Source: Rhynchopus sp. YZ270_cl-10 (taxonomy: Eukaryota > Euglenozoa > Diplonemea > Diplonemida > Diplonemidae). From it: a DNA stretch of 64,000 bases. A model generated the notes under the pieces. The model was not told the origin of the DNA and made no database searches. It was given only the letters and a program-made list of their open reading frames with translations. This document shows, piece by piece, positions 1 to 12,746 of the stretch; the first letter of the stretch is position 1; each line of letters starts with the position of its first letter. Where the stretch lies: assembly GCA_964035575.1 (NCBI GenBank), contig OZ037840.1, forward strand, positions 434,001-498,000, read 5' to 3'. The position numbers and the translations under genes are program-made.

Positions 1-2463
1 TTCGATCAAAAGCGTCGGTTTTGCGCAAGAGAACGCGTTTCGATCAAAAGCGTCGGTTTTGCGCAAGAGAACGCGTTTCGATCAAAAGCGTCGGTTTTGC
101 GCAAGAGAACGCGTTTCGATCAAAAGCGTCGGTTTTTCGCAAGAGAACGCGTTTCGATCAAAAGCGTCGGTTTTGCGCAAGGGAACGCGTTTCGATCAAA
201 AGCGTCGGTTTTTCGCAAGAGAACGCGTTTCGATCAAAAGCGTCGGTTTTGCGCAAGGGAACGCGTTTCGATCAAAAGCGTCGGTTTTTCGCAAGAGAAC
301 GCGTTTCGATCAGAAGCGTCGGTTTTGCGCAAGGGAACGCGTTTCGGTCAAAAGCGTCGGTTTTTCGCAAGAGAACGCGTTCCGATCAAAACCGTCGGTT
401 TTGCGCAAGAGAACGCGTTTCGATCAAAAGCGTCGGTTTTGCGCAAGAGAAGGCGTTTCGATCAAAAGCGTCGGTTTTGCCCAAGAGAACGCGTTTCGAT
501 CAAAAGCGTCGGTTTTGCGCAAGAGAACGCGTTTCGATTAAAAGCGTCGGTTTTGCGCAAGAGAACGCGTTCCGATCAAAAGCGTCGGTTTTTCGCAAGA
601 GAACGCGTTCCGATCAAAAGCGTCGGTTTTTCGCAAGAGAACGCGTTCCGATCAAAAGCGTCGGTTTTTCGCAAGAGAACGCGTTTCGATCAAAAGCGTC
701 GGTTTTTCGCAAGAGAACGCGTTTCGATCAAAAGCGTCGGTTTTTCGCAAGAGAACGCGTTTCGATCAAAAGCGTCGGTTTTGCGCAAGAGAACGCGTTT
801 CGATCAAAAGCGTCGGTTTTTCGCAAGATAACGCGTTTCGATCAAAAGCGTCGGTTTTTCGCAAGATAACGCGTTCCGATCAAAAGCGTCGGTTTTTCGC
901 AAGATAACGCGTTCCGATCAAAAGCGTCGGTTTTTCGCAAGATAACGCGTTCCGATCAAAAGCGTCGGTTTTTCGCAAGAGAACGCGTTTCGATCAAAAG
1001 CGTCGGTTTTGCGCAAGGGAACGCGTTTCGATCAAAAGCGTCGGTTTTGCGCAAGAGAACGCGTTTCGATCAAAAGCGTCGGTTTTGCGCAAGGGAACGC
1101 GTTTCGGTCAAAAGCGTCGGTTTTTCGCAAGAGAACGCGTTTCGATCAAAAGCGTCGGTTTTTCGCAAGAGAACGCGTTCCGATCAAAAGCGTCGGTTTT
1201 GCGCAAGAGAACGCGTTTCGATCAAAAGCGTCGGTTTTTCGCAAGAGAACGCGTTCCGATCAAAAGCGTCGGTTTTTCGCAAGAGAACGCGTTTCGATCA
1301 AAAGCGTCGGTTTTGCGCAAGAGAACGCGTTTCGATCAAAAGCGTCGGTTTTTCGCAAGAGAACGCGTTCCGATCAAAAGCGTCGGTTTTGCGCAAGAGA
1401 ACGCGTTTCGATCAAAAGCGTCGGTTTTGCGCAAGAGAACGCGTTTCGATCAAAAGCGTCGGTTTTGCGCAAGAGAACGCGTTTCGATCAAAAGCGTCGG
1501 TTTTTCGCAAGAGAACGCGTTTCGATCAAAAGCGTCGGTTTTTCGCAAGAGAACGCGTTTCGATCAAAAGCGTCGGTTTTGCGCAAGGGAACGCGTTTCG
1601 ATCAAAAGCGTCGGTTTTTCGCAAGAGAACGCGTTTCGATCAAAAGCGTCGGTTTTGCGCAAGAGAACGCGTTTCGATCAAAAGCGTCGGTTTTGCGCAA
1701 GAGAACGCGTTTCGATCAAAAGCGTCGGTTTTTCGCAAGAGAACGCGTTTCGATCAAAAGCGTCGGTTTTGCGCAAGGGAACGCGTTTCGATCAAAAGCG
1801 TCGGTTTTTCGCAAGAGAACGCGTTTCGATCAAAAGCGTCGGTTTTGCGCAAGGGAACGCGTTTCGGTCAAAAGCGTCGGTTTTTCGCAAGAGAACGCGT
1901 TTCGATCAAAAGCGTCGGTTTTGCGCAAGAGAACGCGTTTCGATCAAAAGCGTCGGTTTTTCGCAAGAGAACGCGTTCCGATCAAAAGCGTCGGTTTTGC
2001 GCAAGAGAACGCGTTTCGATCAAAAGCGTCGGTTTTTCGCAAGAGAACGCGTTCCGATCAAAAGCGTCGGTTTTTCGCAAGAGAACGCGTTTCGATCAAA
2101 AGCGTCGGTTTTGCGCAAGAGAACGCGTTTCGATCAAAAGCGTCGGTTTTGCGCAAGAGAACGCGTTTCGATCAAAAGCGTCGGTTTTGCGCAAGAGAAC
2201 GCGTTTCGATCAAAAGCGTCGGTTTTTCGCAAGAGAACGCGTTTCGATCAAAAGCGTCGGTTTTGCGCAAGGGAACGCGTTTCGATCAAAAGCGTCGGTT
2301 TTTCGCAAGAGAACGCGTTTCGATCAGAAGCGTCGGTTTTGCGCAAGGGAACGCGTTTCGGTCAAAAGCGTCGGTTTTTCGCAAGAGAACGCGTTTCGAT
2401 CAAAAGCGTCGGTTTTGCGCAAGAGAACGCGTTTCGATCAAAAGCGTCGGTTTTTCGCAAGAG
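1..2463 (+). repeat. 38-bp satellite array, block A
   Basis: Head-to-tail 38-bp units run from the window edge, so the array starts outside the window. Each consensus unit carries two 8-bp palindromes, AACGCGTT and TTGCGCAA, separated by 19 bp, and about six CpG. Common variants are TTTCGCAA (which breaks the second palindrome), GCGTTCC for GCGTTTC, and AAGGG for AAGAG. The two 19-bp halves of the unit match at about 10 of 19 positions, so the unit may be an old dimer. The consensus has no stop in any plus frame and no ATG. Because 38 is not divisible by 3, long frames repeat every 114 bp (38 residues). I treat these as non-coding. Confidence 0.97.
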
Positions 2464-2465
2464 AA

Positions 2466-3095
2466 TTCTAGAAAACACTTGTGTTTTCTAGTTTTTAAAG
2501 GTTGCTGTTCCGGCCACTCCCTCAGTCTCTAACCCCCCCTTCAGTCTCCCCCTCCCCCCTGCTGGATACGACCAAAAACCGGTTTTTTTTTGAGGGTGTA
2601 GAAGCTTCGCCCAGCCGAAAAAACGTTTTCTTTGGAAAGATCGGACACTTTTTGGGGCGTGTATAGGCTCAGCGAGGCTGGGAGCCCTTAGAGACCCTGA
2701 CACCAGGGTGTCACGAGTACCCCTTTTATACACGTGTTTCTTAAGGCTTCTACAGGGTTCTACAGGCAAAACAGGCGTTTTGGCCAAAAACCCGGTTTTT
2801 CAGGCAGGTGACCGGTTTTGCGGCTTGGGAAACGTGCCAGCGAGCTGTGAGAACCGTGCATGGGCCACACACGGCACGAGTTGCAGCAGCCCACCGAAGG
2901 TGGGCTGCGTTTGGTAACCACACGATGCGGTTAACGCGTGTATCGCACATGCATAGCGTTGTGTGTATCGTATACGAAGACCGTAGTGTGTAACGCACGT
3001 GTAGACCGTTCCGTTATCACAACCACACGAGCCAGCGAAGTGTCACAGCGGCGCAGGTGTTGCGTTAACGCGATGGCGTTAAACCCGTAGCATGC
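2466..3095. other. Unique spacer between satellites with two perfect hairpins
   Basis: No gene is supported here. Two perfect inverted repeats stand out. At 2468-2491, CTAGAAAACAC and its complement are separated by TT, directly at the edge of the 38-bp array. At 2886-2908, GCAGCCCACC and its complement are capped by GAA. A copy of CACACGAGCCAGCGAAGTGT lies at 3024-3043 and recurs on the far side of the next satellite (4383-4402). Confidence 0.6.
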
Positions 3096-4345
3096 TTTCG
3101 TACAGATCGCTACGTACACATCGGTTGCGTTGCGTTGCATGCGTTGCGTTCGTTGCATACAGATCGCTACGTACGCATCGGTTGCGTTCGTTGCATACAG
3201 ATCGCTACGTACACATCGGTTGCGTTGCGTTGCATGCGTTGCGTTCGTTGCATACAGATCGCTACGTATGCATCGGTTGCGTTGCGTTGCATGCGTTGCG
3301 TTCGTTGCATACAGATCGCTACGTACACATCGGTTGCGTTGCGTTGCATGCGTTGCGTTCGTTGCATACAGATCGCTACGTATGCATCGGTTGCGTTGCG
3401 TTGCATGCGTTGCGTTCGTTGCATACAGATCGCTACGTACGCATCGGTTGCGTTGCGTTGCATGCGTTGCGTTCGTTGCATACAGATCGCTACGTACACA
3501 TCGGTTGCGTTGCGTTGCATGCGTTGCGTTGCGTTCGTTGCGTTGCGTTCGTTACATACAGATCGTAACGTACACATCGGTTGCGCTGCGTTGTATGCGT
3601 TGCGTTGGATACGTTGCGTTCGTTGCATACAGATCGCTACGTACACATCGGTTGCGTTGCGTTGCATGCGTTGCGTTGCGTTCGTTGCGTTGCGTTCGTT
3701 ACATACAGATCGTAACGTACACATCGGTTGCGCTGCGTTGTATGCGTTGCGTTGGATACGTTGCGTTCGTTGCATACAGATCGCTACGTACACATCGGTT
3801 GCGTTGCGTTGCATGCGTTGCGTTGCGTTGCATTCGTTGCATACAGATCGTAACGTACACATCGGTTGCGCTGCGTTGCATGCGTTGCGTTCGTTGCATA
3901 CAGATCGCTACGTACGCATCGGTTGCGTTCGTTGCATACAGATCGCTACGTACACATCGGTTGCGTTGCGTTGCATGCGTTGCGTTCGTTGCATACAGAT
4001 CGCTACGTATGCATCGGTTGCGTTGCGTTGCATGCGTTGCGTTCGTTGCATACAGATCGCTACGTACACATCGGTTGCGTTGCGTTCGTTGCGTTGCGTT
4101 CGTTACATACAGATCGTAACGTACACATCGGTTGCGCTGCGTTGCATGCGTTGCGTTGGATACGTTGCGTTCGTTACATACAGATCGCTACGTACACATC
4201 GGTTGCGTTGCGTTGCATGCGTTGCGTTGCGTTCGTTGCGTTGCGTTCGTTACATACAGATCGTAACGTACACATCGGTTGCGTTGCGTTGCATGCGTTG
4301 CGTTCGTTGCGTTGCGTTCGTTGCATACAGATCGTATCGAAAACG
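3096..4345 (+). repeat. GTTGC-rich satellite, about 21 units
   Basis: Units share CAGATCGCTACGTACACATC or close variants followed by runs of GTTGC/GCGTT. Distances between successive AGATCG anchors are mostly 57 bp, with 38, 67, 71 and 76 also seen; 38, 57 and 76 are multiples of 19. Both strands are largely open because the unit lacks stops, so the apparent proteins are artefacts. The block sits inside the 38-bp satellite and is bracketed by 20-bp direct repeats at 3024-3043 and 4383-4402 (one mismatch). Confidence 0.93.
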
Positions 4346-4421
4346 TAGAGCGTTACGTGCAAACCATACACAGACCGTTTGACACACCAGCCAGCGAAGT
4401 GTTTTCAAGACCGTCAACTCA

Positions 4422-7400
4422 AATGCGTTTCGATCAAAAGCGTCGGTTTTGCGCAAGAGAACGCGTTTCGATCAAAAGCGTCGGTTTTGCCCAAGAGAAC
4501 GCGTTTCGATCAAAAGCGTCGGTTTTGCGCAAGAGAACGCGTTTCGATCAAAAGCGTCGGTTTTGCGCAAGAGAACGCGTTTCGATCAAAAGCGTCGGTT
4601 TTTCGCAAGAGAATGCGTTTCGATCAAAAGCGTCGGTTTTGCGCAAGAGAACGCGTTTCGATCAAAAGCGTCGGTTTTGCGCAAGAGAATGCGTTTCGAT
4701 CAAAAGCGTCGGTTTTGCCCAAGAGAACGCGTTTCGATCAAAAGCGTCGGTTTTGCGCAAGAGAATGCGTTTCGATCAAAAGCGTCGGTTTTTCGCAAGA
4801 GAACGCGTTCCGATCAAAAGCGTCGGTTTTGCGCAAGAGAACGCGTTTCGATCAAAAGCGTCGGTTTTGCGCAAGAGAACGCGTTCCGATCAAAAGCGTC
4901 GGTTTTGCGCAAGAGAACGCGTTTCGATCAAAAGCGTCGGTTTTGCCCAAGAGAACGCGTTTCGATCAAAAGCGTCGGTTTTGCGCAAGAGAACGCGTTT
5001 CGATCAAAAGCGTCGGTTTTGCGCAAGAGAACGCGTTTCGATCAAAAGCGTCGGTTTTGCGCAAGAGAACGCGTTTCGATCAAAAGCGTCGGTTTTGCCC
5101 AAGAGAACGCGTTTCGATCAAAAGCGTCGGTTTTTCGCAAGAGAACGCGTTTCGATCAAAAGCGTCGGTTTTGCGCAAGAGAACGCGTTTCGATCAAAAG
5201 CGTCGGTTTTGCGCAAGAGAAGGCGTTTCGATCAAAAGCGTCGGTTTTGCCCAAGAGAACGCGTTTCGATCAAAAGCGTCGGTTTTGCGCAAGAGAACGC
5301 GTTTCGATTAAAAGCGTCGGTTTTGCGCAAGAGAACGCGTTCCGATCAAAAGCGTCGGTTTTTCGCAAGAGAACGCGTTCCGATCAAAAGCGTCGGTTTT
5401 TCGCAAGAGAACGCGTTCCGATCAAAAGCGTCGGTTTTTCGCAAGAGAACGCGTTTCGATCAAAAGCGTCGGTTTTTCGCAAGAGAACGCGTTCCGATCA
5501 AAAGCGTCGGTTTTTCGCAAGAGAACGCGTTTCGATCAAAAGCGTCGGTTTTTCGCAAGAGAACGCGTTTCGATCAAAAGCGTCGGTTTTGCGCAAGAGA
5601 ACGCGTTCCGATCAAAAGCGTCGGTTTTTCGCAAGATAACGCGTTCCGATCAAAAGCGTCGGTTTTTCGCACGAGAACGCGTTTCGATCAAAAGCGTCGG
5701 TTTTTCGCAAGAGAACGCGTTTCGATCAAAAGCGTCGGTTTTGCGCAAGAGAACGCGTTCCGATCAAAAGCGTCGGTTTTGCGCAAGAGAACGCGTTTCG
5801 ATCAAAAGCGTCGGTTTTGCGCAAGGGAACGCGTTTCGATCAAAAGCGTCGGTTTTTCGCAAGAGAACGCGTTTCGATCAAAAGCGTCGGTTTTGCGCAA
5901 GAGAACGCGTTTCGATCAAAAGCCTCGGTTTTGCGCAAGAGAACGCGTTCCGATCAAAAGCGTCGGTTTTTCGCAAGAGAACGCGTTCCGATCAAAAGCG
6001 TCGGTTTTTCGCAAGAGAACGCGTTCCGATCAAAAGCGTCGGTTTTTCGCAAGAGAACGCGTTTCGATCAAAAGCGTCGGTTTTTCGCAAGAAAACGCGT
6101 TCCGATCAAAAGCGTCGGTTTTTCGCAAGAAAACGCGTTCCAATCATAAGCGTCGGTTTTTCGCAAGAGAACGCGTTTCGATCAAAAGCGTCGGTTTTTC
6201 GCAAGAGAACGCGTTTCGATCAAAAGCGTCGGTTTTGCGCAAGAGAACGCGTTTCGATCAAAAGCGTCGGTTTTTCGCAAGAGAACGCGTTTCGATCAAA
6301 AGCGTCGGTTTTGCGCAAGAGAACGCGTTTCGATCAAAAGCGTCGGTTTTGCGCAAGATAACGCGTTCCGATCAAAAGCGTCGGTTTTTCGCAAGAGAAC
6401 GCGTTCCGATCAAAAGCGTCGGTTTTTCGCAAGAGAACGCGTTTCGATCAAAAGCGTCGGTTTTTCGCAAGAGAACGCGTTCCGATCAAAAGCGTCGGTT
6501 TTGCGCAAGAGAACGCGTTTCGATCAAAAGCGTCGGTTTTGCGCAAGGGAACGCGTTTCGATCAAAAGCGTCGGTTTTTCGCAAGAGAACGCGTTTCGAT
6601 CAAAAGCGTCGGTTTTGCGCAAGAGAACGCGTTTCGATCAAAAGCGTCGGTTTTTCGCAAGAGAACGCGTTTCGATCAAAAGCGTCGGTTTTGCGCAAGG
6701 GAACGCGTTTCGATCAAAAGCGTCGGTTTTTCGCAAGAGAACGCGTTTCGATCAAAAGCGTCGGTTTTGCGCAAGGGAACGCGTTTCGGTCAAAAGCGTC
6801 GGTTTTTCGCAAGAGAACGCGTTTCGATCAAAAGCGTCGGTTTTGCGCAAGAGAACGCGTTCCGATCAAAACCGTCGGTTTTGCGCAAGAGAACGCGTTT
6901 CGATCAAAAGCGTCGGTTTTGCCCAAGAGAACGCGTTTCGATCAAAAGCGTCGGTTTTTCGCAAGAGAATGCGTTTCGATCAAAAGCGTCGGTTTTGCGC
7001 AAGAGAACGCGTTTCGATCAAAAGCGTCGGTTTTGCCCAAGAGAACGCGTTTCGATCAAAAGCGTCGGTTTTGCGCAAGAGAACGCGTTTCGATCAAAAG
7101 CGTCGGTTTTGCGCAAGAGAACGCGTTTCGATCAAAAGCGTCGGTTTTTCGCAAGAGAATGCGTTTCGATCAAAAGCGTCGGTTTTGCGCAAGAGAACGC
7201 GTTTCGATCAAAAGCGTCGGTTTTGCGCAAGAGAATGCGTTTCGATCAAAAGCGTCGGTTTTGCCCAAGAGAACGCGTTTCGATCAAAAGCGTCGGTTTT
7301 GCGCAAGAGAACGCGTTTCGATCAAAAGCGTCGGTTTTGCGCAAGGGAACGCGTTTCGATCAAAAGCGTCGGTTTTGCGCAAGAGAACGCGTTTCGATCA

Positions 7401-8905
7401 AAAGCGTCGGTTTTTCGCAAGAGAATGCGTTTCGATCAAAAGCGTCGGTTTTTCGCAAGAGAACGCGTTTCGATCAAAAGCGTCGGTTTTTCGCAAGAGA
7501 ACGCGTTTCGATCAAAAGCGTCGGTTTTGCGCAAGAGAACGCGTTCCGATCAAAAGCGTCGGTTTTGCGCAAGAGAACGCGTTTCGATCAAAAGCGTCGG
7601 TTTTGCGCAAGAGAACGCGTTTCGATCAAAAGCGTCGGTTTTTCGCAAGAGAACGCGTTCCGATCAAAAGCGTCGGTTTTGCGCAAGAGAACGCGTTTCG
7701 ATCAAAAGCGTCGGTTTTGCCCAAGAGAACGCGTTTCGATCAAAAGCGTCGGTTTTGCGCAAGAGAACGCGTTTCGATCAAAAGCGTCGGTTTTGCGCAA
7801 GAGAACGCGTTTCGATCAAAAGCGTCGGTTTTGCCCAAGAGAACGCGTTTCGATCAAAAGCGTCGGTTTTGCGCAAGAGAACGCGTTTCGATGAAAAGCG
7901 TCGGTTTTTCGCAAGAGAACGCGTTTCGATCAAAAGCGTCGGTTTTGCGCAAGAGAACGCGTTTCGATCAAAAGCGTCGGTTTTGCGCAAGGGAACGCGT
8001 TTCGATCAAAAGCGTCGGTTTTGCGCAAGAGAACGCGTTTCGATCAAAAGCGTCGGTTTTTCGCAAGAGAACGCGTTTCGATCAAAAGCGTCGGTTTTGC
8101 GCAAGAGAACGCGTTCCGATCAAAAGCGTCGGTTTTGCGCAAGAGAACGCGTTTCGATCAAAAGCGTCGGTTTTGCCCAAGAGAACGCGTTTCGATCAAA
8201 AGCGTCGGTTTTGCGCAAGAGAACGCGTTTCGATCAAAAGCGTCGGTTTTGCGCAAGAGAAGGCGTTTCGATCAAAAGCGTCGGTTTTGCGCAAGAGAAC
8301 GCGTTTCGATCAAAAGCGTCGGTTTTGCGCAAGGGAACGCGTTTCGATCAAAAGCGTCGGTTTTGCGCAAGAGAACGCGTTTCGATGAAAAGCGTCGGTT
8401 TTTCGCAAGAGAACGCGTTTCGATCAAAAGCGTCGGTTTTGCGCAAGAGAACGCGTTTCGATCAAAAGCGTCGGTTTTGCGCAAGGGAACGCGTTTCGAT
8501 CAAAAGCGTCGGTTTTGCGCAAGAGAACGCGTTTCGATCAAAAGCGTCGGTTTTTCGCAAGAGAACGCGTTTCGATCAAAAGCGTCGGTTTTGCGCAAGA
8601 GAACGCGTTTCGATCAAAAGCGTCGGTTTTGCGCAAGGGAACGCGTTTCGATCAAAAGCGTCGGTTTTGCGCAAGAGAACGCGTTTCGATCAAAAGCGTC
8701 GGTTTTTCGCAAGAGAACGCGTTTCGATCAAAAGCGTCGGTTTTGCGCAAGGGAACGCGTTTCGATCAAAAGCGTCGGTTTTGCGCAAGAGAACGCGTTC
8801 CGATCAAAAGCGTCGGTTTTTCGCAAGAGAACGCGTTTCAATCAAAAGCGTCGGTTTTTCGCAAGAGAACGCGTTTCGATCAAAAGCGTCGGTTTTGCGC
8901 AAGAG
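4422..8905 (+). repeat. 38-bp satellite array, block B
   Basis: Same 38-bp unit as block A, about 118 units. Variants with GAATGCG, GCCCAAGAG and GATGAAAAG are frequent and mark sub-blocks copied elsewhere: 8272-8484 is repeated at 11371-11583. The block begins at AATGCGTTTCG and ends after GCAAGAG, the same unit position as every other edge of the array. Confidence 0.97.
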
Positions 8906-9344
8906 TAGCTATTTCCCTCCCTCCCGCCAGAGCCCGAGGGATCCCTTGAGGGAGGTCAGGGCAGCCCGAGGGCCGAAGGCCCGAGGGCGCCCTGACCTCC
9001 CGAAAGGGAATCCCGAGGGCCAAGGGAGGGAGGGATGTAGCTTTGTGACCCGAAGAGGTCGTTTTCTACCCGAACTGCCTGCAAACAAGCGCTTTTGTGG
9101 TGTTTTGTGTACAAACACGTATGTTTTTCGGCCCACATGGGTACCATCGTTTGTGGCCCACGGACGCCCAAAAGCATGCGAATACGCTTTTCGAGTCGCA
9201 GAAACCAGGTTGTGGGCCGTTTTAAAAAGTTTTTGGCCGGTTTCAGTCACCAAAACGCACATTCTCTCGCGGGAATTTTTGGTGCTCTCAAGGGAATCCT
9301 CTTAGCTCTCAAGGGAATCCCTTGAGACCTCTGGAGGGTTACAA
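8906..9344. mobile_element. 439-bp insert in satellite, copy 1 (origin unknown)
   Basis: A non-satellite segment placed exactly between GCAAGAG and AACGCG of the 38-bp unit. Its first 130 bp form a nested foldback centred on GGGCC-GAA-GGCCC, with arms containing GGGAGGTCAGGGC and its complement; CTCAAGGGAATCC motifs recur near the right end. No gene is supported. It appears identical to 12308-12746, which implies recent copying of the block or a homogenised insertion. No clear target duplication or transposase was found, so mobility is inferred only from position. Confidence 0.55.
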
Positions 9345-12307
9345 AACGCGTTCCGATCAAAAGCGTCGGTTTTTCGCAAGAGAACGCGTTTCGGTCAAAA
9401 GCGTCGGTTTTGCGCAAGGGAACGCGTTCCGATCAAAAGCGTCGGTTTTGCGCAAGAGAACGCGTTTCGATCAAAAGCGTCGGTTTTGCGCAAGAGAACG
9501 CGTTTCGATCAAAAGCGTCGGTTTTTCGCAAGAGAACGCGTTTCGATCAAAAGCGTCGGTTTTGCGCAAGAGAACGCGTTCCGATCAAAAGCGTCGGTTT
9601 TTCGCAAGAGAACGCGTTTCGATCAAAAGCGTCGGTTTTTCGCAAGAGAACGCGTTTCGATCAAAAGCGTCGGTTTTTCGCAAGAGAACGCGTTTCGATC
9701 AAAAGCGTCGGTTTTTCGCAAGAGAACGCGTTTCAATCAAAAGCGTCGGTTTTTCGCAAGAGAACGCGTTTCGATCAAAAGCGTCGGTTTTTCGCAAGAG
9801 AACGCGTTTCGATCAAAAGCGTCGGTTTTTCGCAAGAGAACGCGTTTCGATCAAAAGCGTCGGTTTTGCGCAAGAGAACGCGTTCCGATCAAAAGCGTCG
9901 GTTTTGCGCAAGAGAACGCGTTTCGATTAAAAGCGTCGGTTTTGCGCAAGAGAACGCGTTTCGATCAAAAGCGTCGGTTTTGCGCAAGAGAACGCGTTCC
10001 GATCAAAAGCGTCGGTTTTTCGCAAGAGAACGCGTTCCGATCAAAAGCGTCGGTTTTGCGCAAGAGAACGCGTTTCGATCAAAAGCGTCGGTTTTTCGCA
10101 AGAGAACGCGTTTCGATGAAAAGCGTCGGTTTTTCGCAAGAGAACGCGTTTCGATCAAAAGCGTCGGTTTTGCCCAAGAGAACGCGTTTCGATCAAAAGC
10201 GTCGGTTTTTCGCAAGAGAATGCGTTTCGATCAAAAGCGTCGGTTTTGCGCAAGAGAACGCGTTTCGATCAAAAGCGTCGGTTTTGCGCAAGGGAACGCG
10301 TTTCGATCAAAAGCGTCGGTTTTGCGCAAGAGAACGCGTTTCGATCAAAAGCGTCGGTTTTTCGCAAGAGAACGCGTTCCGATCAAAAGCGTCGGTTTTG
10401 CGCAAGAGAACGCGTTCCGATCAAAAGCGTCGGTTTTGCGCAAGAGAACGCGTTTCGATCAAAAGCGTCGGTTTTGCGCAAGGGAACGCGTTTCGATCAA
10501 AAGCGTCGGTTTTTCGCAAGAGAACGCGTTTCGATCAAAAGCGTCGGTTTTGCGCAAGAGAACGCGTTCCGATCAAAAGCGTCGGTTTTTCGCAAGAGAA
10601 CGCGTTCCGATCAAAAGCGTCGGTTTTTCGCAAGAGAACGCGTTCCGATCAAAAGCGTCGGTTTTTCGCAAGAGAACGCGTTTCGATCAAAAGCGTCGGT
10701 TTTTCGCAAGAGAACGCGTTCCGATCAAAAGCGTCGGTTTTTCGCAAGAAAACGCGTTCCGATCAAAAGCGTCGGTTTTTCGCAAGAAAACGCGTTCCAA
10801 TCATAAGCGTCGGTTTTTCGCAAGAGAACGCGTTTCGATCAAAAGCGTCGGTTTTTCGCAAGAGAACGCGTTTCGATCAAAAGCGTCGGTTTTGCGCAAG
10901 GGAACGCGTTTCGATCAAAAGCGTCGGTTTTTCGCAAGATAACGCGTTCCGATCAAAAGCGTCGGTTTTTCGCAAGAGAACGCGTTTCGATCAAAAGCGT
11001 CGGTTTTGCGCAAGAGAACGCGTTTCGATCAAAAGCGTCGGTTTTGCGCAAGAGAACGCGTTCCGATCAAAAGCGTCGGTTTTTCGCAAGAGAACGCGTT
11101 CCGATCAAAAGCGTCGGTTTTTCGCAAGAGAACGCGTTTCGATCAAAAGCGTCGGTTTTTCGCAAGAGAACGCGTTCCGATCAAAAGCGTCGGTTTTGCG
11201 CAAGAGAACGCGTTTCGATCAAAAGCGTCGGTTTTTCGCAAGAGAACGCGTTCCGATCAAAAGCGTCGGTTTTGCCCAAGAGAACGCGTTTCGATCAAAA
11301 GCGTCGGTTTTGCGCAAGAGAACGCGTTTCGATCAAAAGCGTCGGTTTTGCCCAAGAGAACGCGTTTCGATCAAAAGCGTCGGTTTTGCGCAAGAGAACG
11401 CGTTTCGATCAAAAGCGTCGGTTTTGCGCAAGGGAACGCGTTTCGATCAAAAGCGTCGGTTTTGCGCAAGAGAACGCGTTTCGATGAAAAGCGTCGGTTT
11501 TTCGCAAGAGAACGCGTTTCGATCAAAAGCGTCGGTTTTGCGCAAGAGAACGCGTTTCGATCAAAAGCGTCGGTTTTGCGCAAGGGAACGCGTTTCGATC
11601 AAAAGCGTCGGTTTTGCGCAAGAGAACGCGTTTCGATCAAAAGCGTCGGTTTTTCGCAAGAGAACGCGTTTCGATCAAAAGCGTCGGTTTTGCGCAAGAG
11701 AACGCGTTTCGATCAAAAGCGTCGGTTTTGCGCAAGGGAACGCGTTTCGATCAAAAGCGTCGGTTTTGCGCAAGAGAACGCGTTTCGATCAAAAGCGTCG
11801 GTTTTTCGCAAGAGAACGCGTTTCGATCAAAAGCGTCGGTTTTGCGCAAGGGAACGCGTTTCGATCAAAAGCGTCGGTTTTTCGCAAGAGAACGCGTTTC
11901 GATCAAAAGCGTCGGTTTTGCGCAAGAGAACGCGTTTCGATCAAAAGCGTCGGTTTTGCGCAAGGGAACGCGTTCGATCAAAAGCGTCGGTTTTGCGCAA
12001 GAGAACGCGTTTCGATCAAAAGCGTCGGTTTTGCGCAAGAGAACGCGTTTCGATCAAGAGCGTCGGTTTTGCGCAAGAGAACGCGTTTCGATCAAAAGCG
12101 TCGGTTTTTCGCAAGAGAACGCGTTTCGATCAAAAGCGTCGGTTTTGCGCAAGAGAACGCGTTTCGATCAAAAGCGTCGGTTTTTCGCAAGAGAACGCGT
12201 TTCGATCAAAAGCGTCGGTTTTTCGCAAGAGAACGCGTTTCAATCAAAAGCGTCGGTTTTTCGCAAGAGAACGCGTTTCGATCAAAAGCGTCGGTTTTGC
12301 GCAAGAG
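9345..12307 (+). repeat. 38-bp satellite array, block C
   Basis: About 78 units. The first several hundred bases (from 9410) closely match segments beginning at 15586 and 20716, showing a block copied three times. A 37-bp unit occurs near 11970. The block ends at GCAAGAG before the second 439-bp insert. Confidence 0.97.
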
Positions 12308-12746
12308 TAGCTATTTCCCTCCCTCCCGCCAGAGCCCGAGGGATCCCTTGAGGGAGGTCAGGGCAGCCCGAGGGCCGAAGGCCCGAGGGCGCCCTGACCT
12401 CCCGAAAGGGAATCCCGAGGGCCAAGGGAGGGAGGGATGTAGCTTTGTGACCCGAAGAGGTCGTTTTCTACCCGAACTGCCTGCAAACAAGCGCTTTTGT
12501 GGTGTTTTGTGTACAAACACGTATGTTTTTCGGCCCACATGGGTACCATCGTTTGTGGCCCACGGACGCCCAAAAGCATGCGAATACGCTTTTCGAGTCG
12601 CAGAAACCAGGTTGTGGGCCGTTTTAAAAAGTTTTTGGCCGGTTTCAGTCACCAAAACGCACATTCTCTCGCGGGAATTTTTGGTGCTCTCAAGGGAATC
12701 CTCTTAGCTCTCAAGGGAATCCCTTGAGACCTCTGGAGGGTTACAA
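12308..12746. mobile_element. 439-bp insert in satellite, copy 2
   Basis: As far as reading shows, identical in length and sequence to 8906-9344, and starting 3,402 bp after it. Both edges fall at the same unit junction, and the satellite just after the insert matches that after copy 1, so the insert was probably duplicated together with flanking satellite. Contains the same GAA-capped foldback. Confidence 0.55.

Noticed and set aside
3104-4345. CRISPR-like array
   Set aside because: There are no unique spacers between units; spacing changes come from loss or gain of repeat words, and the context is eukaryotic.
4279-8388. Open frame of over 1,300 codons in the 38-bp array, and others up to 2,727 codons
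   Set aside because: They follow from a stop-free repeat read in three frames at once, have no proper start, and change frame every unit.
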